Part shown: positions 7,419 to 15,281 of the stretch, in pieces
Layout of the letters: each line of letters begins with the position of its first letter
Numbering within the stretch: position 1 is the stretch's first letter
Source: DASXIW01 sp036497785
GTDB lineage: Bacteria > Pseudomonadota > Alphaproteobacteria > Acetobacterales > Acetobacteraceae
Assembly (NCBI GenBank): GCA_036497785.1
Contig: DASXIW010000203.1
Coordinates: 1 to 15,323, forward strand
Direction: 5' to 3'
DNA: 15,323 bases
Made by a program: the position numbers and the translations under genes
The notes under the pieces: model-generated
Told to the model about the DNA's origin: nothing
Database searches by the model: none
What the model saw: only the letters and a program-made list of their open reading frames with translations

Positions 7419-8028
7419 CTACCAAAGCGTCTCCTTCGCCCGCCCCGCCCAGCTCCGATCGTACTCCGCCCCGCCAACCCGGTTCTCGCTCAGCGCGGCC
7501 AGTATCTCGCCCGGCGTCGGCAATCCGCGCGCATCCACCCGGCTTGCCCCATCCCACAAGCCGGACCGCACGATCGCCCGGGCGCACTGGAAATACACCG
7601 CCTCCACCGCAATCACGATAACCGAACGCAGCGCCTTGCCCTCCACGGCGAACGACTCCAGCAGCGCCGGCTCCACCGACAATTCAGCCAGCCCATTCAG
7701 CCTGCGTCGTCCCCAAACCCGGAATGAGAAACAGCAACGCAACCCGCGGGTCCCGCACGATATTGCGCAGCGAATCCACCCGGTTATTGCCCCGCCGATC
7801 CGGCATCATCACCGTTTGCGCGTCATGCACCCGCACGAACCCGCATTGGTCGCCACGTGGCGAACAATCCAACCCCTCCGGCCCCACCGTCGCCAGCGCC
7901 GCGAAGGGCGACGCCTCGATCAATGCGCGGTATTGCGGCGTCACCCAGTTCACTTCCTTGGCGGTCGCGGTCTCCAGCGGCTTGCCGTACAGCGCTTCAA
8001 GCTGCTCGACGGTGGTGATGATGGACAT
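7419..8028 (-). pseudogene. Pyridoxamine-phosphate-oxidase-like FMN-binding protein, frameshifted
   Basis: Two minus-strand frames together encode one protein of the PPOX-like split-barrel FMN family, the roughly 200-residue branch with AKEVNWVTPQYRALIEASPF, GLDCSPRGD, MPDRRGNNRVDSLRNI and DPRVALLFLIPG. The first frame runs from ATG 8028 (GGAAG eight bases upstream) and ends early at 7684. The second resumes at LNGLAELSVEPALLESF and continues through AVEAVYFQCARAIVRS and GEILAAL to TAG at 7419. By family pattern, the break is near 7704: after two ACG codons a lone C precedes AGG CTG AAT, so two bases appear lost or one gained. Both halves keep good family similarity, so the lesion is recent or a sequence error. 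If real, the C-terminal FMN-binding and dimer half is lost. It lies 23 bases upstream of the deacetylase. Confidence 0.85.
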
Positions 8029-8120
8029 AGCGTGGCTTCCGTGCGCGTTGATATCGGCGCCAGTCTCGTCCGGACAACACCCGCCATCAACGCCGAAACC
8101 GCAAGGCTCAGCTGTGCCGT

Positions 8121-9935
8121 CTATCGCGCGATGGCGTAGGCCTGCATGCCGCGCGGATTGGCCGCCGCCTTCACCTGATGCGCCTCGCCATCCGGCTCAC
8201 GCCCCACCGCGCATAGCCGCCCTTCCGACCAAGGCTCGCCCCTGGTCACCACATGCCCGCGCCGCTCCAGCTCAGCGACCGTCGCCGCCGGAAAGCGCCC
8301 CTCCACCGTCAACGAGCCCGGCTGCACCTCGCGGGGCCAGAACGAAGCGATCAACTGATCGGTGTGGAAAGCCGGCGCGTCGATCGATTCCTGCAAATTC
8401 ATGCCGTGATGGGCATGGTGCAGGAATAATTGCAGCGACCATTGCTCCTGCTGATCCCCACCCGGCGTGCCGAACGCCAGATAGGGCTTGCCGTCGCGAA
8501 ACGCGAAAGACGGCGTCAGCGTGGTGCGCGGCCGCTTGCGCGGCGCCAGGCTGGATGCGAACCCTTCCTCCAGCCAGAACATCTGGCCCCGCACCGTCAG
8601 CCCGAAGCCAAGCCCCGGAACCACCGGGCTGGACTGGAACCACCCGCCGGACGGCGTGGCCGCAATCATGTTGCCCCAGCGATCGGCGGCATCGACATGG
8701 CAGGTATCGCCACGCTGCGCCCCGCCGGCGGTCAGCGCCGGCTCCCCTTCCCGATCCAGCGTCCGCGCCATGGTCGGCTCGCCCGCGCCCGCACCCTGCG
8801 CCGTCGTGCCCACCAGCCGCTCCGGCGGCATGCGCGCCTCCATTCCGCCCGGCCGCCCCGGCCGCAGCTCAAGACTTGCCGCCGTGCCGATCAACCCACG
8901 CCGCGCCGCGGCATAGGCGGGGTCGAGCAACGCCGCCACCGGCACCTCGGCGCTGTCGCCATACCAGGCATCGCGATCGGCGAAGGCCAGCTTCAGCGCC
9001 TCGGCCACTACATGCACGAAATCCGGCCCTTGCGGGTCCATGCGGTCGATATCGAAGCCGGACAATATGCCCAGCGCCTGCAGCATCGCCGGCCCCTGGC
9101 TCCACGGTCCGCATTTGAACACCCGGAACCGCCCATGATCGGCAAAAACCGGCCGCTCGACGGCCGGAATCCAGCCCGCCAGATCATCCGCCGTCAGCAG
9201 CCCGCGATGATGCCGCCCGGATACGTCGAAAACCTCGGTCCGGCTGAACCGGTCGATCGCCTCGGCCACCGGCCCGCGATACCAATAATCCAGCGCCCGC
9301 GCGATCTGCGCATCCCGGCTGCCGGCCGTCTCCGCCTCCGCCAGCAGCTTCGTGTAAAATTCCGCCAGCACAGGATTGCGAAACAACCTCCCAGCCTCGG
9401 GCACCCGGCCGCCCGGCAAATAGATCTCGGCCGAACTCCGCCAATGCGTCTCGAACAACTCCCGCACCGTGGCAATGGCGGCCGGAATGCGCGGCACCAG
9501 CGCATGACCATCGCGCGCATAGCCAATCGCCGGCGACAGCACCTCGCGCAACGTCGCCGTGCCCCAGTCGCGCAACAGCATCAGCCACGCCCCGAACGCG
9601 CCGGGCACGCAGGCGGCAAGCTGCCCGCTCCCTGGTATCAGATTCAGCCCAAGCCCGCGCACCCGCTCCAGCGTCGCCGCTGCCGGCGAACAGCCCTGGC
9701 CGGAAATGAGAAACGGCTCGGCATCCCCCGCGCGGCAGCCCAGAATAGGAACCTCCCCGCCCGGCCCGTTCAGATGCGGCTCCACCACCTGCAGCACGAA
9801 CCCCGTGGCAACCGCAGCATCAAACGCATTCCCCCCACGCTCCAACACCCCCATGCCGGTCGCGCTCGCCAGCCAATGCGTGCTGGCAACCGCCCCAAAA
9901 CTCCCCCGCAATTCCGGCCGAGTGGTGAAACTCAT
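8121..9935 (-). CDS. Gamma-glutamyltransferase family protein (Ntn hydrolase)
   Basis: A 604-residue member of the gamma-glutamyltransferase family, which cleaves or transfers gamma-glutamyl groups from glutathione and related amides after self-processing into two chains. The N-terminal half has the family start (STHWLASATGMGVLERGGNAFDAA, split here at no point by a signal). The processing and catalytic threonine is in RGDTCHVDA (T411), followed by DRWGNMIAATPSGGW. The oxyanion glycine region is FGTPGGDQQEQW. No signal peptide is visible, unlike periplasmic E. coli Ggt, so a cytosolic enzyme is likely. ATG at 9935 is chosen because GGGAG lies eight bases upstream; a GTG at 9944 would sit on the ribosome site itself. 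It is 92 bases upstream of the FMN protein. GDT rather than the commoner TTH-type context suggests a non-canonical subgroup, so glutathione need not be the substrate. Confidence 0.9.
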   Translation of the reverse strand: MSFTTRPELRGSFGAVASTHWLASATGMGVLERGGNAFDAAVATGFVLQVVEPHLNGPGGEVPILGCRAGDAEPFLISGQGCSPAAATLERVRGLGLNLIPGSGQLAACVPGAFGAWLMLLRDWGTATLREVLSPAIGYARDGHALVPRIPAAIATVRELFETHWRSSAEIYLPGGRVPEAGRLFRNPVLAEFYTKLLAEAETAGSRDAQIARALDYWYRGPVAEAIDRFSRTEVFDVSGRHHRGLLTADDLAGWIPAVERPVFADHGRFRVFKCGPWSQGPAMLQALGILSGFDIDRMDPQGPDFVHVVAEALKLAFADRDAWYGDSAEVPVAALLDPAYAAARRGLIGTAASLELRPGRPGGMEARMPPERLVGTTAQGAGAGEPTMARTLDREGEPALTAGGAQRGDTCHVDAADRWGNMIAATPSGGWFQSSPVVPGLGFGLTVRGQMFWLEEGFASSLAPRKRPRTTLTPSFAFRDGKPYLAFGTPGGDQQEQWSLQLFLHHAHHGMNLQESIDAPAFHTDQLIASFWPREVQPGSLTVEGRFPAATVAELERRGHVVTRGEPWSEGRLCAVGREPDGEAHQVKAAANPRGMQAYAIAR

Positions 9936-9955
9936 GGCGTGCACTCCCTTATCGG

Positions 9956-9984
9956 ATAAAAGTTTTTTTGCTTCTTTTTTTCAA
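9956..9984 (-). promoter_or_regulatory. Candidate promoter for the gamma-glutamyltransferase gene, inside the repeat
   Basis: On the minus strand TTGAAA (9984-9979) and TTTTAT (9961-9956) are separated by 17 bases, matching sigma-70 consensus at five and four of six positions. The predicted start near 9949 would give a leader of about 14 bases that still contains the ribosome site. The AT-run repeat makes chance matches easy, so this is weak. Confidence 0.25.
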
Positions 9985-10034
9985 AAAAGAAGACCTTAGA
10001 AAGACAGTTTTTTAAAAAAGAGCCAAAAAACTTT
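9958..10034. repeat. T/A-run intergenic hairpin repeat, probable terminator
   Basis: An outer stem pairs AAAGTTTTTT (9959-9968) with AAAAAACTTT (10025-10034). Inside are a CTTCTTTTTT/AAAAAAGAAG hairpin (9971-9980 with 9983-9992) and a TTTTTTAAAAAA palindrome (10008-10019). The whole looks like a branched, cruciform-prone element. It starts seven bases past the stop of the epimerase gene, so it probably ends that transcript. I recall very similar elements scattered between genes in Acetobacteraceae genomes; I have not checked this by search. Confidence 0.75.
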
Positions 10035-10040
10035 CACCCG

Positions 10041-11066
10041 TTAGACCAGAAATCCGGCGCGCAACGGGTCGCGTTCGTTCACGAAGATGGTGTTCAGGCC
10101 GTGGGTTCGCGCCCAGCCGGAAATGCTCGGGATGATCGCCGCATGGTTGCCCACCTTGCCGGCCGCTTCCACCCGCCCGTCGAACATCGTGCCGATAATG
10201 CTCTCATGGATGAAATCATCGCCGACCGCGAGCTTGCCCAGCGCGGCAAGCTGCGCCATGCGCGCCGAGGTGCCGGTGCCGCAGGGCGAGCGATCCACCG
10301 CCTTGTCGCCATAGAACACCGCGTTGCGAGCATCCGCGCGGGCATTGGTCGGTGCGCCGGTCCACATGATGTGGCTGACGCCGCGAATGGTGGAATCGTC
10401 GGGATGCACAACCTCAACCGTCGCATTCAGCAGTCGCCGCAGCTCGGGGCTGTAGCGCAGCACTTCGCCGGCCGAAAAATTCTCCAGCCCGCCAAAACCC
10501 GGCTGCGGTTCCACGATGGCGTAGAAATTCCCGCCATAGGAAATATCCACGCGCAACCGCCCCATGCCCGGCATATCCACCTCCACATCCGCCAGCGCGA
10601 GATAAGACGCGACGTTGCGGATGCGGACGCTGTCGATATGCTCGCCATTGCGCTCATAGGTGGCGACCACGCGGCCCGCCGGCACATCCAGCCGCAACTC
10701 GCCCTCCGTCGCGGCGCGGGCCAGACCGTTCTCCAGCGCCATGGTCACGGTGCCGATCGTCCCATGCCCGCACATCGGCAGGCAGCCGGACGTCTCGATG
10801 AACAGCACCGCCACATCGCAATCCTCCCGCGTCGGCGGATAGAGGATCGCGCCGGACATGACGGCATGGCCGCGCGGCTCGAACATCAACGAGCGGCGGA
10901 CCCAGTCGTGATGCTGCAGGAAATCCTGCCGCCGCTCGCTCATGGTGGCGCCGCGCAAATAGGGCGCGCCCCCGGTCACGAGGCGCACCGGATTGCCGCA
11001 AGTATGTCCATCGATGCAGCTGAATGTGTGATTTCCCGGCGGAACCGGCGTCGCGACGCCCTCCAT
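10041..11066 (-). CDS. Proline racemase family protein, probable 4-hydroxyproline 2-epimerase
   Basis: A 341-residue enzyme of the proline racemase fold, which inverts the alpha-carbon of proline or hydroxyproline by a two-cysteine acid/base mechanism. Both catalytic cysteines are present: C99 in PMCGHGTIG and C262 in DRSPCGTGTSARMA, which argues against the dehydratase branch where one is replaced by threonine. The N-terminal pattern CIDGHTCGNPVRLV and the stretch FIETSGCLPMCG fit the 4-hydroxyproline epimerase branch. It would convert trans-4-hydroxy-L-proline to the cis-D form for catabolism. No other gene of that pathway is in the window. ATG at 11066 lacks a clear Shine-Dalgarno; the conserved part begins at residue 14 (TFSCIDGHTCG), so a start slightly further in is possible but no alternative codon is better. 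It likely has its own promoter and ends at the hairpin repeat. Confidence 0.88.
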   Translation of the reverse strand: MEGVATPVPPGNHTFSCIDGHTCGNPVRLVTGGAPYLRGATMSERRQDFLQHHDWVRRSLMFEPRGHAVMSGAILYPPTREDCDVAVLFIETSGCLPMCGHGTIGTVTMALENGLARAATEGELRLDVPAGRVVATYERNGEHIDSVRIRNVASYLALADVEVDMPGMGRLRVDISYGGNFYAIVEPQPGFGGLENFSAGEVLRYSPELRRLLNATVEVVHPDDSTIRGVSHIMWTGAPTNARADARNAVFYGDKAVDRSPCGTGTSARMAQLAALGKLAVGDDFIHESIIGTMFDGRVEAAGKVGNHAAIIPSISGWARTHGLNTIFVNERDPLRAGFLV

Positions 11067-11169
11067 CAGCGCATGCGCCAGATACTGACGAGGGCGGTCA
11101 AACAGGCACGGCCACGCAGGTTTTTCACGTCTCTATCCCTGGAACGGACGGCATTCTTGGTGGGAATTC

Positions 11170-11197
11170 AGTATATCCAACCGCCCCAGCCTGTCCA
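11170..11197 (-). promoter_or_regulatory. Candidate sigma-70 promoter for the epimerase gene
   Basis: On the minus strand TGGACA (11197-11192) and TATACT (11175-11170) are separated by 16 bases; each matches consensus at five of six positions. It lies 18 bases after the TetR stop and would start transcription near 11163, leaving a leader of about 97 bases before the ATG. Well placed and well matched, but untested. Confidence 0.5.
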
Positions 11198-11214
11198 TGC
11201 GCGCCCCATTTCCG

Positions 11215-11811
11215 TCACGCTCGGCCCCCTGCGCCATCGCGAACCGCCAACCTCACGCAGGCCCGTGCCAGATCCGGCGCCAGCGGGATCATCCCGCCAT
11301 CCATCCTGCCATAGAGCTGAAACGTCGCCGCCTGCACCACCACACCCACGATCATGGCGGTGATCAGCATCCCGTCGCCCGGCGGAATCTCCCCCGTCGC
11401 GATGGCGCCACGGATCAGCCGGCTCAAAATATTCACTGGATTTGCCTCGTCGTACTCAAAGCGGCCCAACGCATCATGCTGGACCAGCAGCAGGAAGCGG
11501 AACCGCGTCCTGTCGGCATCATGCAGATCGCACATCAGCCGCACCATCGCCTCCAGGCGAATCGCGAACGGCGCATCCCGCGCCGCCTCATCGGCCAGCA
11601 ACCGGCCATATTCCGCATAGCCCTCGGCGAACATTTCGTCGATCAGCTCGGCCTTGGAAGCGAAATGCGCATACAGGTTGGATGGCTTCATGCCCACCGC
11701 CGCCGCGATGTCGCGCACCGAAACCCCCTCCACACCACGCTCCACCACCAGCCCCATGGCGGTCTGCTTGATCCGCTCACGGGTCAGCCTGGGTGCACGC
11801 GCGCCGCTCAT
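11215..11811 (-). CDS. TetR family transcriptional regulator
   Basis: A 198-residue TetR-family repressor. The N-terminal DNA-binding domain has the typical helix-turn-helix, VSVRDIAAAVGMKPSNLYAHF followed by ASKAELI (about residues 30-57). The rest is a helical ligand-binding and dimerisation domain; DLHDADRTRFRFLLLVQHD lies near its middle. ATG at 11811 is chosen because it forms an ATGA overlap with the stop of the upstream fusion gene and places the helix-turn-helix at the usual distance; the frame extends upstream only as a shadow of that gene. As last cistron of the operon it is likely an autoregulator that binds the palindrome before the fusion gene. The ligand is unknown; a fatty acyl or lysophospholipid-derived signal would fit the operon, but this is inference. 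Confidence 0.93.
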   Translation of the reverse strand: MSGARAPRLTRERIKQTAMGLVVERGVEGVSVRDIAAAVGMKPSNLYAHFASKAELIDEMFAEGYAEYGRLLADEAARDAPFAIRLEAMVRLMCDLHDADRTRFRFLLLVQHDALGRFEYDEANPVNILSRLIRGAIATGEIPPGDGMLITAMIVGVVVQAATFQLYGRMDGGMIPLAPDLARACVRLAVRDGAGGRA

Positions 11812-14800
11812 GCCGCCACCGGCTGCGCTACGAGCCGCGCCACCCCAGGATAATCGATCTTGCCCGTCCCGAGCAGCGGCAGGCGCTCGGCAATCTTCAC
11901 GCTGCGCGGCACAGCCAGTTCCGCCACACCCTGTCCGCGCGCATGGGTCAACAGGGCGGCAACGCTCGCATCCGGCTGCGTCGTCACAAGCACAAGCTGC
12001 TCGCCCTTGCGCATATCCGGCACGGCGATCACCGCGTGCGACGCATCGGGCCACAGCGCGCCGGCCAGCGCCTCGGCGGCGGCCATGGACACCATCTCGC
12101 CGCCAATCTTGGCAAATCGCCTGGCCCGGCCAAGAATGGTGACAAAACCCGACGCATCGACACTGACGATATCGCCCGTGTCGTACCACCCATCCTCCGG
12201 CGGCTCCAGCACGCCCGGCGCCTCCGCGCGGAAATAGCCCAGCATCACGTTCGGGCCACGCACCAGCAGTCGCCCGCCATCGGCAATCCCCGGCACTTCC
12301 TCCAGCTTCCAGGCGATTCCGGGCAGCATCCACCCGGCGGCACCGCCGCGACTGTGCATGGCGGTGTTGAGCGCCAGCACCGGCGAGGTTTCCGTGGCGC
12401 CGTAACCTTCCAGCACCCGCACCCCGAACCGCTCCGCATAAACCCGCCGCGTCTCCTCGCGCACACGCTCCGCGCCGGCAAAGATGTAGCGCATGGCATA
12501 GAAATCATAGGGATGCGCGAAACGGGCCCAACCCGCCAGGAAAGTGTCGGTGCCGAAGCAGATCGTGGCATCGCTGTCGTAGATCAGCTCCGGCACGGTC
12601 CGGTAATGCAGCGGCGACGGATAGAAGAATACGCGCACGCCGTACAGCATCGGCAGCAGCGTGCCGCCCGTCAGGCCGAAGGCATGGAACATCGGCATGG
12701 CGTTGAACACCCGGTCCGACGAATTAAAATCGATCACCGCGGCAAGCTGCGCGCAATTGGCCATGATGTTGCGGTGGCTCAGCACCACGCCCTTGGGCGT
12801 CCCTTCCGATCCGCTGGTGAACAGCACCACACACGGCGCGCCGGCCGCCACACGGGCACCGGGCAGCTGATCCGCGCGGCGCGCATCGATCAGCCCGCGC
12901 AGCCTCGCGCCAAACCCGATCTCGCCGCGCACATCCTCCAGCCAGACAAAGCGGATCTGCTGCTCCATCCGCGCGACGACGGCCGCAAGCTTCGCCCGCT
13001 CGACAAAGCGGCGAGAGGACAGCACAACCCCCACCTCCGCCGCCGCGCAGGCCGCGAGCATGCCATCCGCCCCAGCCGAAAAATTCAACATGGCCGGCAC
13101 AAGGCCAAAGGCCTGCAAGGCGAAGAAACTGACCGCCGCGGCATTGGAATTGGGCAACAGCACGCCCAATCGCCCGCCGACCGGCGCGAGCGGCGCGAGA
13201 AGCCGCCCAAGCGTCACCGCCCCCGCCACCAGCCGCGCATAAGATAACGGTTGGCGCTCGACATCCTCGGCAACTGCCATGCCGGCACCGGACCGCGCCT
13301 TCGCCCCCAGCAACGCCGCGAACAGCGAGCGGTCGATATCGCGCGCCGCGAAATCGGCCTGCTGCATCACCCCCTGCAGCGCCGTCCCAACCGCCTGGCG
13401 GCGCCGCCGGCCACGCAACGCGGGGTCGATATCCAGCGCGACCGGCGCCAGGATGGTCATGGACAAACGCGGGAACCAGCGCCGCCGTATTTTGCCGCCA
13501 AGATAAGAGAAAGGAGTGAATTGCGGACCATCGATGCGCACCGGAACGATGCGCGCATCGGCGCGATCCGCCACCAATCCGGCGCCCTCGTAGATCTTCA
13601 TCAGCCCGCCAGTGGTGGTGATCCGACCTTCCGGAAACATCACCAATTGCTGCCCGTCGCGCACCGCCTTCACCATGGTCTTGGCGGCAAACGGATTGGC
13701 CGGGTCCACCGGAAAGATGCGCACCACCGCCAGGAAAGGTCTCGCCCACCATTTCCTGGCCGTCTGCCGGTTCACCGCGAATACGGGCGTGCCGGGCAGG
13801 AAGGTGGCAGCGAAGCAGCCATCGAGCAGGCTCACATGATTGACCACGAACAAGCGCCGCGCACCCGCCTCGGCCACATGCTCGACACCCTTGATGTCCA
13901 CGCCATGCAGCGTGCGGAAATACCAGCGAAACACGGATCGCACGACCTCGCGCGGCAGAAAGCGCATGATCCAGACCGCCACAATCAGATTGGCGCAGGC
14001 CGCCAACAACAATATCGCGGGCGCCGACATGCCGGCCGCATAAAGCCCGGCCGTCAGCACCGCCGCCGTGGCCATGCCGGCGGCATTCACCACATTGTTG
14101 GCGGCAATGATGCGCGAGCGATGCGAGGCTGCCGATTCCTCCTGCATCAGCGCATAAAGCGGCACGGAATAGATGCCGCCGCACATCGCCAGCAGCGTCA
14201 GGTCGATCAGCATCCGCCAGCCCTGCGGCGCCGCCTGCACCGCGCCCACACTGGCCAGCGTGCCCGCCGCAACCACCGCATGGGCGAAATCCCAGGTGAA
14301 CAGCGAAATCCCGAAAGCGGCAAGCGGAACATGCCGCGCCGAAATCTCGCCATGCAGCAGCCGCGCACAGCCAATCGAACCGATGCCGACGCCAACGGAA
14401 AAAAACGTCAGCATCAGCGTCACCACATGCCCATCCGCATGCAAATTGTCGCGCGCCACAGTCGGCAATTCGGCAAGCAGCGTAGCGCCGATCACCCAGA
14501 ACCAGCTCAACCCCAGAATGGTGAGCCACACCGTATGGTTGGCCCGCGCCACCCGAATCAACGACGCCGTCTCCCGCGCCAGATTCCACCCGATCGCCAG
14601 CCCCGGCGATGCAGCCGGCGCCACCGGCACGCGGAAAGCACTGGCCAGCCCCGCCAACGCCACCACCAAGCCCGCCACGGAGACAACCAACGGTCCTGAC
14701 GGCAGCAGGATCAGCGCACCGCCACCGATCGTTCCCGCCAATATGCCAAGAAAAGTGCCCGCCTCGATCAACCCGTTGCCAGCGACCAGTTCGTCGTCGC

Positions 14801-15200
14801 GCAGATGGCTCGGCAGGATGGCGTATTTCAGCGGCCCGAAAAACGTGGCCTGCACGCCCAGCCCGAACAGCACCAGCATCAGCGCCCCGATGCTGTCGGC
14901 AAGAAATCCCGCCGCCGCCAGCACCATCAACCCAACCTCGCCCAGCTTGGTCAGCCGGATCAGCCAAGATTTCTCATACCGGTCGGCAAGCTGCCCCGCA
15001 CTGGCCGAGAACAACACATAGGGCAGAATGAACACCCCACCCGCCAACGCCACCAGCACCGGCCCGGCCGAGGCGAGCTGGTACAACGCCAACACCACCA
15101 GCGCGTTCTTGAACAAATTGTCGTTCAGCGCCCCCAACATCTGGGTCGCGAATAACGGCAAAAACCGCGACGAGCGAAGCAACGCGGCAGACCCGGCCAT
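11808..15200 (-). CDS. aas: LplT-Aas fusion: lysophospholipid flippase, acyltransferase and acyl-ACP ligase
   Basis: A 1130-residue three-domain protein for lysophospholipid recycling at the inner membrane. Residues 1 to about 415 form an MFS transporter of the LplT type with about eleven to twelve hydrophobic stretches, starting FLPLFATQMLGALNDNLFKN. Residues about 420-610 are a PlsC acyltransferase with the H-x4-D motif NHVSLLD (H455, D460) and FPEGR (522-526). Residues about 640-1130 are an AMP-forming acyl-ligase with P-loop TSGSEGTPKG (795-804), GYGATETSP (932-940), YDTGD (1006-1010) and the C-terminal catalytic lysine in GTGKID (K1114). In E. coli the flippase LplT and Aas (acyltransferase plus acyl-ACP synthetase) are separate proteins; fused versions are known in proteobacteria. 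All catalytic motifs are intact. ATG at 15200 has GGGGG eight bases upstream. The stop overlaps the TetR start by four bases. Confidence 0.94.
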   Translation of the reverse strand: MAGSAALLRSSRFLPLFATQMLGALNDNLFKNALVVLALYQLASAGPVLVALAGGVFILPYVLFSASAGQLADRYEKSWLIRLTKLGEVGLMVLAAAGFLADSIGALMLVLFGLGVQATFFGPLKYAILPSHLRDDELVAGNGLIEAGTFLGILAGTIGGGALILLPSGPLVVSVAGLVVALAGLASAFRVPVAPAASPGLAIGWNLARETASLIRVARANHTVWLTILGLSWFWVIGATLLAELPTVARDNLHADGHVVTLMLTFFSVGVGIGSIGCARLLHGEISARHVPLAAFGISLFTWDFAHAVVAAGTLASVGAVQAAPQGWRMLIDLTLLAMCGGIYSVPLYALMQEESAASHRSRIIAANNVVNAAGMATAAVLTAGLYAAGMSAPAILLLAACANLIVAVWIMRFLPREVVRSVFRWYFRTLHGVDIKGVEHVAEAGARRLFVVNHVSLLDGCFAATFLPGTPVFAVNRQTARKWWARPFLAVVRIFPVDPANPFAAKTMVKAVRDGQQLVMFPEGRITTTGGLMKIYEGAGLVADRADARIVPVRIDGPQFTPFSYLGGKIRRRWFPRLSMTILAPVALDIDPALRGRRRRQAVGTALQGVMQQADFAARDIDRSLFAALLGAKARSGAGMAVAEDVERQPLSYARLVAGAVTLGRLLAPLAPVGGRLGVLLPNSNAAAVSFFALQAFGLVPAMLNFSAGADGMLAACAAAEVGVVLSSRRFVERAKLAAVVARMEQQIRFVWLEDVRGEIGFGARLRGLIDARRADQLPGARVAAGAPCVVLFTSGSEGTPKGVVLSHRNIMANCAQLAAVIDFNSSDRVFNAMPMFHAFGLTGGTLLPMLYGVRVFFYPSPLHYRTVPELIYDSDATICFGTDTFLAGWARFAHPYDFYAMRYIFAGAERVREETRRVYAERFGVRVLEGYGATETSPVLALNTAMHSRGGAAGWMLPGIAWKLEEVPGIADGGRLLVRGPNVMLGYFRAEAPGVLEPPEDGWYDTGDIVSVDASGFVTILGRARRFAKIGGEMVSMAAAEALAGALWPDASHAVIAVPDMRKGEQLVLVTTQPDASVAALLTHARGQGVAELAVPRSVKIAERLPLLGTGKIDYPGVARLVAQPVAA

Positions 15201-15220
15201 GGCGATGCCCCCATGAGGTG

Positions 15221-15234
15221 AACGAACGTTCGTT
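15221..15234. promoter_or_regulatory. Perfect 14-bp palindrome, likely TetR operator
   Basis: AACGAACGTTCGTT is an exact palindrome centred between 15227 and 15228, 21 bases before the fusion gene's ATG. It abuts the candidate -10 and covers the predicted transcription start, the usual place for repression by a TetR dimer. Length and shape fit TetR operators. The regulator encoded at the end of this operon is the obvious candidate; binding is inferred. Confidence 0.75.
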
Positions 15235-15262
15235 TTTTACGATACCCCTGTGCGTCGGTCAA
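15234..15262 (-). promoter_or_regulatory. Candidate sigma-70 promoter of the lplT-aas/tetR operon
   Basis: On the minus strand TTGACC (15262-15257) and TAAAAA (15239-15234) are separated by 17 bases, matching consensus at five and four of six positions. The predicted start lies inside the palindrome near 15227, giving a leader of about 27 bases. The tight link to the palindrome raises confidence over sequence match alone. Confidence 0.6.
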
Positions 15263-15281
15263 GCAATTCCAGGAAGGAAGG

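Noticed and set aside
7684..7742. Programmed ribosomal frameshift in the FMN protein, because GGGTTTG in the right phase resembles a -1 slippery heptamer
   Set aside because: A -1 slip here runs straight into a TGA after a few codons. Restoring the family pattern needs +1 or -2, for which no recognised signal is present.
8045..8103. Inverted repeat GCGTTGAT / ATCAACGC in the gap before the FMN protein
   Set aside because: Only 8 bp with a 43-base spacer in a short gap; too weak to call a regulatory site.
6157..8139. Long plus-strand open frame of 660 codons
   Set aside because: It is antisense to the deacetylase and FMN protein, rich in Arg, Pro and His, and resembles no family; a by-product of high GC.
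12724..14967. 747-codon minus-strand open frame inside the fusion gene
   Set aside because: It is the alternate frame of the LplT-Aas fusion, with Gly/Arg/Ala-rich sequence and no domain; the fusion frame carries all the motifs.
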